From: Symbiodinium natans
Taxonomy: Eukaryota; Sar; Dinophyceae; Suessiales; Symbiodiniaceae
Assembly (NCBI GenBank): GCA_905221605.1
Contig: CAJNDS010002745.1
Span: 122,501-167,500 of the forward strand
DNA: 45,000 bases
Reading direction: 5' to 3'
Shown piece by piece: positions 31,300 through 43,200 of the stretch. Position 1 is the first letter of the stretch. The number at the start of each line of letters is the position of its first letter. A program made the translations under genes and the position numbers. The notes below the pieces were generated by a model. The model was given only the letters and a program-made list of their open reading frames with translations, did not search any database and was not told the DNA's origin.

Positions 31300-34200
31300 C
31301 ATATATATATATACATATCTGTGTGTTGATACGTATGACGCTATACACTCTTCAGGTTTGAGAGAACACGACATTATTATGCCCCCCCCCCCCCACCCCT
31401 TCACCTAGTCCTAGACCCTAAACCCTATACACCCTAAACCCTAAACCCTAAACCCTACATACAAGTACCTGTCATGCAATATCCCTCGCACCTGCCCGGG
31501 TGCCGCTGTGCTGGGCGCCGCAGAGGTTGTGGTCAGGGTCCCACCAGGGGGACTCCCTGAAGTCAGGGGATTGTTCCCAGGTTCAGCATTTTGGGAAAAA
31601 TAGTGCTCAACCCTGAATATCCAGGGTATTACAGGGTTTAGGGGCACATAGTGCTCAACCCCGAATATCCAGGCTATTTCAGGGTTTAGGGTTTAGGGCT
31701 ATCCATTCTTCCGGGCGGGGGATAGCCAGGAATCCCGTGATGAACGCTCGACTTGCGCGGTTGAGTTCCGGGTGCTGGGGTTCAAGGTGTCTCGGAAAGG
31801 GAAGCGAAATCCGAAATCCTAAGTGCCAACAATCGGCCACCGCCACTGCGGTGGTAGGAACCTAGAACTACCATCTCCCACGCGTTGCCGCCGCGCGGTT
31901 TCATCACCAAGCCGGCTGATTGGAGCAACCTCCCGACGAAACGTCACAAGACAAGTCGTTCGACTTTGGTGCCAGCTTGAGGTTGTTGTCTGCGTCCACG
32001 TTAATGCTGCTGTCTTTCGCCAAACCAGAGTGCCGAAAGGAACAGTAAGGTGGCAATCGGGACATTGGGCTATGCTTGAAGGCCTTAGGCTCTAATTAAA
32101 CTATACCCACGGGGTCCATTTGTATAACTATTATGGAATTAGGTACCCCAAAACACTATATAGTATGGTTTTTGGGTACCTAATTCCATAATAGTACTAC
32201 AAATGGACCCCCTGGGATATTGAGGCTCGAGTTCGCGGGTCTGGGAGCGCATAGCGTCCTAGGCTGACAACATCCTCTTGTTAAGGTCAACCCTAAGTCC
32301 CTAAACCCCAAAGCCCTAAACCCCTAAACCCTAGGGTTTAGGGCCTAAACCCATTCTTGGCGGGGCTTTGCAACCTTGTGAAGGATTCTAAGCCCCAAAA
32401 GGCTGAGGATCTGAGGCTACCGTCTCAAAATCAAGGGTACCCCCAAACACAAACCTCTGAGGGTGTAGGGTTGAGGGTCTAGCCCTAAACCCTAAACCCT
32501 AAACCCTAAACCCTAAACCCTAAACCCTAAACCCTAAACCCTAGACCCCCAAGCTTTAAGAGTCCATGTACCTAAATTGGGACTTTGGGGGGCAGTACTC
32601 TATAAAATTGCGAGGTTGCCCAGTAACCTAGGATTCAAAAGGGTTTAGGGTTTAGGGTTAGGGTCTAGGGTTTAGGGTTTAGGGTTTAGGGTTTAGGGTT
32701 TAGGGTTTAGGGTTTAGGGTTTAGGGTTTAGGGTTTAGGGTTTAGGGTTTAGGGTTTAGGGTTTAGGGTTTAGGGTTTAGGGGGTTTAGGGTTTAGGGTT
32801 TAGGGTTTAGGGTTTAGGGTTTAGGGTTTAGGGTTTAGGGTTTAGGGTTTAGGGTTTAGGGTTTAGGGTTTAGGGTTTAGGGTTTAGGGTTTAGGGTAGT
32901 TTAGGGTTTGGGGGACCTAAACCCCACAAAAGATAATGAGGGTACTACCGGGCATCCTAGATTGTGGCACAGTGCCTTAATCTTTGCCCGCTTGCTCCAC
33001 TAGTATGGGGGCCTGAACTATTACAACAGGGTTTTAGGGTTTTAGGGTTTAGGGTAATAAAGTATAATTACAAAGGGGCCATAAGAGCTTACTCCTAGTA
33101 ATTATTCCCACCGGCCCTATCTCAGGCACTCTTGAGTTCCATGGAGCTTGCTCAGTGCGGCTTCGTGCGATAACCCAGATAAGGTCCATGTTTGGGTAGA
33201 AACTTGCCTACTTACAAATGTTCCTCGATCCTTCAAGTGGGGTTCTGGGCAAACCCTAAGCCCTCAAGCCTACACCCTAAAAAACCGAAACCCTACGAAG
33301 ACTCCCTAGACCCTAATCCATTAGTCCGAGAGTTGGGGTTTAGGGCTTTGGGGGGTCTGAATTTAGGGTTCAGTTTAGGCACCCTAAATATCCCTAAATC
33401 CTACACCCTAAACCCTTAGGGTTCGGCTTTCGGGTTCAGTAGGGCTATCTGTTGTAGGATCCTTCAGGTTTCATGGGTTTTCTTCTGGGGGTTCTCCAAA
33501 GGGCTTAGTCCTGTTCCGTGGTTCGGCCCTGAACCCTAAACCCTAAACCCTAAACCCTAAACCCTAAGCCCTAAACCCTAAACCCTAAACCCCAAACGAA
33601 GCTTGCGGAAAAAAAACGCCCAAATCTTGAGCCTCACGTCGAAGATGTTGGAATCCAGGAAAAACCAATCCACATCGAAGTCCGGGTAGCCTGCAAAACT
33701 TAGGGTTTATAGGGTTTAGGGCTTAGGGTTTAGGGTTTAGGGCTTGGGGCTTAGGGCTTAGGGTTGCATAAGCCCGCCAGACAAGTGTAGACTTGCAGCT
33801 CTTTTTGGAGGAGTACATTAGCCCCAAACGTGTAAAGTGTACTAAACCCTAAACCCTAAACCCTAAACCCTAAACCCTAAACCCTAAACCCTAAACCCTC
33901 ATTCAGCTAAGAAAGCCCTCAGCCCTCTGAGCCCTACAAAGCCTGGGCGGGCGACGCGAGAACTCAACCGACCCTGTCTAGACTTCTACTTCCTTCTTCA
34001 GCGTTGGCTCGGCAGAATTTGGGGGGTTTAGGGTTGAGGGTTTAGGGTTTAGGGCTTAGGGTTTGGAGCGCCATATGCACTTCTGAAAAGAAAAGTCCTT
34101 GCTAGAAGCAGCTCCTGTGACCCAACACAAAGCCTCAAGGCCTTGCGACTCCTGTCTTAGAGGCTTTTTGCTGTTCAGGGTTCAGGGTTTGGGGCATTCA

Positions 34201-37200
34201 AGGGATGTTCAGGGTTTAGGGTTTTCAAAGAGGGCCCGCCTACCCTCTGTCTTAAATGTGTGCTAGGAGGATTCGAAGTCTGTCACCCCGCCTTCAATCA
34301 TGCCGAAACCTAAATCGCTAAGGGTAGTTTCATGGTCTCTTGGTAGGGGCATATACCCTTTTCAGCGCAAGGGCCCACACACATCAGAACCGTTTAAAAG
34401 AAGCAGGGGATCAGATTCAGAACTATCCTTAGAGTATTGCCCTTGGCCACAACAAGCCCAAAAACGTGTTGGAGCCTCAAGAGAAGTTCCAACTTTTCCA
34501 CCTTTCCACAAAATCCAAGATACCTTTCTTGTTGTAGATCCTTCGGCAGCAAAACGGCCACCAAAAAAAGGTCCCCCTGAGGGGGCTAAGTTACTAAGTG
34601 ACCCTGAACCTAACACCCTGAAACTAAGACCTAAGCTACTAACTGCATCACTTGGGTCTGTCATCTCAGCCAGGGGGCGCATGGGCGCAGACCAGTAGAC
34701 TGCTGGCTGGAGCCACCGCCCCGTAAACTCCTCGAGAAACTTCCGCGTCTACGTTTAGGCTTTTAGGGTTGAGAGCGCATGTGTCTACTCCTCTCGTGAT
34801 TATAGTTACATAGGGTTTAGAGCCAGGAAACTACAGACTAGATCCCCTTCAGAACAAAAGTTCGGTCCTAAGCCTATACCCTATAGTCCCTAAGCCCTGA
34901 AAACCCTTAAATCTCTAAAGCCTGAGCTCTATGCCCGATCCGAACTTTGAAGGCTCAGGGTTCAGGAGTTTAGGTTGCCGATATCTCCAAGTCATGCATA
35001 GTAAGAGTCCCATGGCCTTACACCTATAGATACTTAGGAGTTTCAGGGTCGGAAGAACTCTTGTATACATTATCGGCCCCTTCCAGGTACCCTAGAAGAT
35101 GCGGGATGCATCAAGCCTAAACCGTAAACAGCTATAAGCCACCCTCAGCCATAAACCCCAAACTAAAATGCGAGCAGAAGAGGCCTATTCTACTGCAGAT
35201 ACGGCACGACGTACGTCCATATCTGCATAGCTTCGTCTGGATACACAAGCTACGTGCGCTATGCTTCAGAAACTCTCCCCCCCCTCCTAATTAAATACTA
35301 AACCCTAATTAAATCCTAAACCCTAAACTCTAAACCCTAAGCCCTAAATCCTAAACCCTAAACCCTAACCCAAAACCCAAAACCCAAAACCCTAAACCCC
35401 AAACCCTAAACCCTAAACCCTAAGCCCGAAACCCGAGTTCAGGGTTGCACCTCGAGCCCACCCCAGGAGTAGGCGATGACTTGATCCTCGGGGTTTAGGG
35501 TTTAGGGTTTAGGGTTTAGGGTTTAGGGTTGCTTTTGTTGCAGGGAAGGAGGGGGGAGGGGTTTAGGGCTTAGGGTTTGGGGTTTGGGGTTTGGGGTTTA
35601 GGGTTTGGGGTTTTGGGTTTTGGGTTTTGGGTCTGGGGTGCGGGGCGTAGGATTTAAAGAGATAGTGCTCAGGGATGTTTTAGGGTCTTTAGGGTCTGGT
35701 TACGTACTCTTACCTTGCCACTTGTGTAGGAATGCGCAAAACCCTAAACCCGAAACCCTAAACCCTAAGCCCTAAGCCCTAAGGTCTAAGCCCTAAACCC
35801 TAAGCCCTAAGCCCTAAGGTCTAAGCCCCAAGCCCTAAAGTCTAAGCCCTAAGCCCTAACCCTAAACCCCTAAACCCCTAGACCCATGGAACTTCGCATT
35901 CCTACAGCAAACCCTAAACCCAAAACCCAAAACCCTAAGCCCTAAGCCCTAAACCCTAAGGTCTAAGCCCTAAGCCCTGAGCCCTAAACCCTAAACCTCT
36001 AAACCCTAAACCGAAACCCTAAACCCCGCCCCCATCTACTCGCGGAGTTTGGACGCGCATGTCTAGGGTCTAAGAAAGGGGTTTTGGCACAGATGGGACT
36101 TCTCTAATCCCTAAACCCTAAACCCTAAACCCTAACCTGGTCCCCCTTGGGGGCTATACCTTCAGGGGCTCAGGGTTTAAGATTCAGCCTGTACGCCCAC
36201 CCTCTGATTCTTTCTGTGGCCATGACTGCAAGAAGCGCCTTTTGCTTTGGGGAGGGCGGCGGGGTGGGGGGGGGGGGAGTCCATCAGTGACCCTAAACCC
36301 TAAAACTCTAAACCCTAAACCCAAAACTCTAAACCCTAAACCCTAAACCCGAAATCCGAGCTGAGACTGGCACCCAGCCCTTATTGAACTGCCAGCCGCC
36401 CCAGTCATGGTTGCCTGGGCTCTTCATCACGGCCCCAAGGGTCCACGATTGGGCCTGGGGTTTAGGGCTTAGGAGCCTAAACCCTAAACCCTAAACCCCA
36501 AACCCTAAACCCCAAACCTTAAACCATGACATACTTGGGACGCAAAGTCCATACGTAGCAGGTACTTCGAGGCCCAAGTATTCCCCATCTAGGTACACGG
36601 TTTAAGGGTCCAGGGTGTTGATCTGGAGGCCCCATGTTTTAGGAGTTAGGGTTCAGGGTTTTAGGTTTTAGGGTTTAGGCTTGAGGGCTTAGGGGTACCC
36701 AAGGCTGGTTGCCAGTTTCCGCTGCAGGCCTCGATGACTGGCATTGTTTGAGTGTCCGGGTAGGTCAGGAGTTTAGGGACACGATTCCGAATGTAGGGTT
36801 GAGGGTTTAGGGTTTAGGGTGGGTTACGGGCTAAGGGTTTAGGGTTTAGGGTCGGAGGGTTTTGGATGATTCCGGGGACTTCTGAATGTACCCGAGTGCA
36901 CCGAGACCTCTGAACCCTAGAAATTAAACGCCACACCCTGAACCCTAAACCCTGCTGTTGACCTGAGCCCTAAACCTTAAACCCTAAACCCTAAACCCTG
37001 AACCTCTAAACCCTAAATCCTAAACTCCAAAGCCCACACCCCAAATCCTATCCCTTAAAAACATGCCGCCTCCTTTTGTCAGGACTCTGGGCGCAGCCAG
37101 GGTGGTCAACTTCATCAAAAAGTTCTGAACGAATGGATTTTGGACTTTGGGGTTTAGGGGCTTTCTGTACGGGAATCGCCCTAAGCTCTAAACCCTCAAC

Positions 37201-40200
37201 TACACCAACTGGAAAAGAATGGGAAGTTTGGCGTTCGGGGTTTATTTAAACCTTAAACCCTGAGACGTAAACCCTAAACCCTAAACCCTAAACCCTAAAC
37301 CCTAAACCCTAAACCCTAAACCCTAAACTCTAGGGGCTTGGGTCGGGAACAGCTGACGGGGCGCCCAGAACAGAGAGCCACATCTTGCCATCCACGCCGG
37401 GGCCCTGGGAAAACCCAAGAGCATGACCCCATGAATAGGGTTTCGGGTTAGGGGTTAGGGGGCTTGGGGGGGTTCGGGATCTAGTGGTTGGGGTGTATAA
37501 TTTGGTTGGACTTAAGGTTTGGGACTTCGGTGAAGGTTCTGCTCTCATGGGCAGCTCTAAAGCGGTCATCTGTGTGTCAGTCAACCACGGGTTTAGGGTT
37601 TTAGGGTTTTTGCGGTGCGGGGTGTAAGTTTAGGGTTTGCACAACAACTAGGTTCCCCGGTAACCTAAGAACACTCGCGGCACTGCTAGGGAACAAACCC
37701 AGAAACAAGGTTATATGAGAACCACTGGGCGTCCAAGACAGGCTTCGTGCATATAGTTGCTTTTGGGCGCAAGCATATACCATACAGGTACATGGACCCT
37801 AAACCCTAAACCCTAAACCCTAAACCCTAAACCCTAAACCCTAAACCCTAAACCCTCTAGGTACATGGACCCTTGGGGCTTAGGCCTCTAAGGTTTCTGT
37901 GAAAGGGTATATCTACTAGTTGCTTAAGAACCCCGAAAACATATTCTATTCTTCCGTATTCAGGGGAATATAGGGATGATTTGTATTTTGGGATTCTTAA
38001 GAAAAATAGCAGATTTTGGGGACCTGGAGTTGACTGATGGTCGCTCAAGGGTTGTTTGTGAAGCTTTCTTCCGGGATGCGTAAGCCTAAACAGCGGTTTA
38101 GGGCTTAGGGTTTAGGGTTTAGGGTTTGGGGTTTGGGGTTTGGGGTTTGGGGTTTGGGGTTTGGGGTTTGGGGTTTAGGGTTTTACCCCCAGAGTTTGTG
38201 TAGCGGTTGAGGGGGCCCAGGGTTGACCCTTGCAGTTATCAGGGTTGCCTTGTACATGTCCTCGAAGATCCATTTCCACTGCTGGGTGTCGCAGGGGCTC
38301 TGCATACTCCCACAGTGACCTCCGCAGTCTACCTTGGACCCTAGTTACCCTAAACCCTAAACCCTAAACCCTAAACTCCCTGTTTGTTTCAGTCCCACAC
38401 CCGCAGGCCTGCTCGAAACATATTAAGGTCTAAACGCGCATCCCTGTGCTAAACTCCGTCGATACGCTGTGAACCCTAAACGCTACAGACTCTCAAAGCC
38501 TGAAAAGCCCATGAACCCACACAGAGCGCGGAAGAAGACTGCTGTAGAGGTTTTGGATGTTATGGCCGCGCAACGCCTCCCTGATCCTAAGCTTGTTGGC
38601 CGTAGACTCTTTCGGCCTTGGGGTGTAGAACAACTTCGGTTTAGGGTTTAGGGTTTAGGGTTTAGGGTTCAGGGTTTAGGGTTTAGGGTTCAGGGTCCCT
38701 CGAATTTACTTCAGGGCCAATGGAACCGATTCAGTTCTGGACCGAGCGTTCCAACTCCCAGAAGTCATCTTACCCTAAGGGTCCATGTGCCTAAATAAGG
38801 AGGACTTGGGCCTTAAAGCACTTCCTATGTAGGGACTTTGGGTTTAGGGTTTAGGGTTTAGGGTTTTATAGAAGGTGCATGGACCCTCAGGGTTACACAG
38901 ACACATTCACGACAGGTTGCAGTCAATGCCACCCCAGTAGAAGTTGTCACCGACGTTGATGACCTGTGCTATAGGCCGCTTGCAGTGTCAGGGATCTGGG
39001 TTTAGGGTTTAGGCTTTAGGGTCTAAATTAGGGGAAATCTACGAATGTAGTTCAATCGACCGGAGGCGTCATGGGGTCGGGCGTAGCTGAACGGGACAAC
39101 CTACCTGTTCATGGGCACTTATATCTATAAGCCCCCTAAGCAGGTGATCATGATAAATGGACTTGTAATTGGGGTTCTCAGTACCCATGAACCTCCAAGC
39201 AGGCTCCAAACATTCACAGCATGCCATCTCAGCTGCACAATCATCCTCTGGGATCTTGGTCTGTCATGCCATGTAAACTCTACAGCTTCCCTAAACCCTA
39301 AACCCTAAACCCGAAACCCGAAACCGGTGGTTTAGGCTTTAGGGCTTAGGGCTTAGGGTTTGGGGTTTAGGGTTTTGGGTGTAGGGTTTCGGGTTTAGGC
39401 TTTGGGGCTTGGGGTTTGGGACTTGGGGGGGGGGGGGGGGGGGGCTGACATCTGAACCCCTTAACAAAGTTTAACTTTCAGGCTCCTTATTGCAGCTGCT
39501 TCAAAAACACAAAAGGTGAAAGTCCTAAGAGCCAGCCAGAAGAAAACCAAGATTGCCATAGGGTTGAGGGTGTTTTTGGGTTGAGGTCTTACAATCAGAC
39601 CTAGACCATAAACTTTGCACCCTCAACCTAAAGCAACAAGAGTCACGCATCTGGGGTTTAGTGTACGAGGTTGATCCGTTTCAGGGCTTGAGAGCTTGCG
39701 GTGGTTTGGGGCTTAGGGAAACGAAAGAGGGTTTAGGGGTCAGGGTTTAGGGTTTAGGGTTTATAGGGCCGAACCCTGCATGAGCTCGCCAGGTCCAAGT
39801 GACGTAGTCGGGGTGGCGATGGGAGGCGCGCGCATTGAACGCAGCGGCCACGCGCCGCTGCGCGTTGCGATCGACGGCCCAGTTGTATTGCCCTGGGATA
39901 GAGGATTTAGGGTTTAGGGTTTAGGGTTTAGGGGGGTTTGGGGTTCCAGGTTCAGGGGGTTTGGGGTTTCAGGTTTTGGGGTTTGGGGTCTATGAGTCGA
40001 TGTGCAGGTGCTGACGTTTTAAACCCTAAACCCTAAACCCTAAACCCTAAACCCCAGTGTAGGGTTAGGGAGTTTCGTAGCAGACATAGCCCAAAATAGC
40101 GCAACCCAGCCTGGCGCTAGGTCGACAGCCGCCATCCGATGCCCTAAACCCTACACTCTTTGAAACCAAACAAACCCTAAACTTCCCTAAGCCCCAAACC

Positions 40201-43200
40201 TAAACCCTAAACCCTAAACCCTAAACCGCACACCATTTGAAACAAACCTCCTAACCTCTGAGACAAGGGCTACGAGGGTCAGAGTGTGGCGGTTGGTGGG
40301 GCAAGGTTTAAGGGTTTAGGCTTTTGAGCTACTACGGCTCTACCTGAAGGCTCCAATCTAGTTCCTTTTTTGGGGTTAGTTATATAGGGTATTCTAGTAT
40401 ACTACACCAAAAAGGTACTACATGGGATCCTTGGCTGAGCTCGATGCGTTTTGCCTAACCCCTAAACCCTAAACCCTATAAACCCTAAGCCCTAAGCATG
40501 AGGGGCTTTGTCCGCCAGGGCGCGACGCTTGAAGGGATCGTGGGACTGCGTGCGGTCGGCGGGAACCGGGCCATTTCCCCAGTTCACACCTGGCAGTTGG
40601 GGCTAATGGGGTTTAGGGTTTAGGGTTTAGGGTGGTCGCTACTGCCCTCCCACCCCACCCAGAAGCCCCAAAACCCCTTCCATGAAGACATATGTATTAC
40701 CTCTTTTATGGATACTATTCAGAATTTAGGGGGGAGAAACCTCAATTATGGGATTGGAAAGCATTTCATTAGGCTAATTATAGACAACCCATTTTGAATT
40801 GAGGAACCTCATCCAGTTTTTTTGGGGGGATATGCCTCCATTACCCTGAACCCTAAACCCTAACACAACACAAGAACAACCTAACAATTAAGGGATTGAG
40901 GTTGCAAGGAGAAGCCATCCAGTTCGCAGAGCGACCTTGAGAATGAAACAAGGTGGCGCCCATTCTTTTTTTGTTGCAAGGGTGTTTTTGCGATAAGGGA
41001 ACCGCAAGCTTCCTGGGGTTTAGGGTTTGCAGTTTAGGGCTTAGGGTTAAGGGTTTGTTATAGACCCTAAACCACCGCCCTAGAGACGGTAAGAATTCCC
41101 ACCCAGAATCTCCTGGCTGCAGGGTTGTGCGCAGGCTTAAGGTATGCGGTTCGACACTAGGGTTTAGGGTTTCGCGTTTAGGGTTAGGGTTTAAGAAAGT
41201 TCCCCCCTATATCGCAATAGGATGCTCCAAACAAATTTGGCAATATAGCTGCACCCTAAACCCTAAACCCTAAACCCTAAACCCTAAACCCTAAAAAGGG
41301 CGGTCTGGGAGGTTTTTTCTCGAGGGCTCGCAAAGTTTACTAGGATGGCCCTTAAAACGCTCTGAAGAAAGATTCCTGAAGATGATCCTCTTGAACCCAA
41401 TAAGGGGAAGAATAACATGTCCACAGGGCCTGCCCCTAAACCCTAAACCCTAAACCCTAGACCCGTAAGCCCGAAACCCTAAACCCCAAACCCCTAAACC
41501 CTAAACCCTAAACCCTAAACCCTAAACCCTAAACCCTAAACCCTAAACCTTTCAGGGCGAATGGCTTTGGGGGCCTCGGGAGTCTCGGCTTGATGTCTCC
41601 TAATACCCTCAACCCTAGCGCCCTCAACTCCCAGAGGCAATGCAACCACTCTGAGCCCCATAAACCCTGCAAACCCTATAGGGTTTAGGGTTTAGGGTTT
41701 AGGGTTTAGGGTTTAGGGTAAAGCCTGTATCCCGGATAAACCCTTTTGAATGAGATCAAAACAACTCTGTAAACCCTAACTTAAGTAAACCCTAAAAGCC
41801 CTTTTTCATCCGAAACATAACTCTGTAAGCCCTGTGAACTGAAAAAGAACCTCTAAACATCATAAACCCTAAACACCCCATAAACATGATAAGCCCTATA
41901 AAGCCTAAAACCCCTACAAGCATTGTAAACCCTAAACCCTAATCCCTAAACCCTAAACCCTAAACCCTAAACCCTAAATCCTAAACCCTAAACCCCAAGC
42001 TCTGCGTGGAAAGAGGCCTCCCCAGTCGCCAATCAAGAAGACCGAGTTGCCAAGCTTGTATCCTTGGCTTATAAGGTTTAAGGGTTTTGGGGTTTAGAGT
42101 TTAGGGTTTAGGGTTTGGGGTTTAGGGGTTAGGGTTTAGGGTGTAGGGTCTAGGAGTTTTCGGATTTAGGGTTTTAAGGTTTTAGGAATTCCTAAGCCCT
42201 TAGCCGCTGAAGGTTTAGGGCTTCGGGCTCAGGGTGCACGAGACAAACCGATCGCGCTTCGTGTTCTAGGACTGTTCTTGCGGCTCTGGGGCTTTGAAGG
42301 CTTAGGGTTTAGGCTTTAGGGTTTAGGGTTGAGGGCTTTCGGGTTTAAGGTCAAGACATGCGTTTTAGGGTTTGTTCGATGAGCTACGCCAGAATCCCCC
42401 CATTGCCCTCATTACCTTAAACCCAAACCCAATCCCTAAACACCCAAAGCCTAAAATGCCATTCGGGCCCCTGCATCCCCTGCCATGGGTAGTTTTAGAG
42501 TTTAGGGTTTGGGTTGAGGGTTTGGAGCATCCACGTGATATGAACATGTAGTTAAAATAGGCCGCTTCAACCCTAAACCCTGAACCGAAAACCCTAAACC
42601 CTAAACTGTAAACGCGACCTTGAACCCGCCTTGGGCCCCCCTGCATTGGGGACTCCACAGAGTCTCTCGGGCTTGGACTGGCATAAGATTCGTGGGGGTA
42701 GTGTGGTTCGAGTTTCAGGTTTGAGGGACATCTAGGGATAATGCAATTTAAGGGTTAGGGTCTATAGGTCTAGGTTTTAGGGTTTAGGCATGTAGGGCCT
42801 TGCGCCTTTAGAAAACCCCTATACTGCATAGGTCTTAGGGCTTATGAGTTTTGAGGTGGGACGGGCAAAGTTGATCCAAACGAGCGGCTATCAAAAGAGG
42901 TGCCGTTCTTCCAGCACGTCCGGTTGATGGTGATCCCGTTGTAGTACCTTACTTGGGAATTGAGGAGTTAGAGTACAGGTAGCCTGAACCTTAAACACAG
43001 AGCTCTAAACCCTAAACCCCTACAGGATCTAGGAGCTTTGTCCAGGAGTCCGCAACCGAAAGACCACACCAGATGAGGGCTGAAGTCAGCAGCTGGAACC
43101 TCCAAGCAGCCACGTACCCTAAACCCTAAACCTAAAACCTAAACCCCTGAACCTTCAACCTCAAACCCTAAACCCTAAACCCTAACTAAACCCGAAACCT

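Noticed and set aside
31441-31647. Thr/Ser/Ala/Pro-rich 68-codon minus ORF
   Set aside because: The frame shifted by one gives DHNLCGAQHSG, which fits the family and the exon phases, so the longer ORF is a shadow.
34362-34682. 106-codon minus ORF
   Set aside because: Only its N-terminal part is exon l; the rest runs past the inferred donor into repeat DNA.
34300-34698. 132-codon plus ORF, the longest outside microsatellite and palindrome DNA
   Set aside because: It starts in a dispersed repeat and ends antisense to a confirmed phosphatase exon; no domain.
40090-40142. Minus reading MAAVDLAPGWVALFWAM as a start exon
   Set aside because: It falls inside the gene between exons f and g, which join in phase without it.
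42965-43120. Hydrophobic minus reading LLTSALIWCGLSVA as a signal peptide exon
   Set aside because: It lies between two exons whose phases join perfectly without it.
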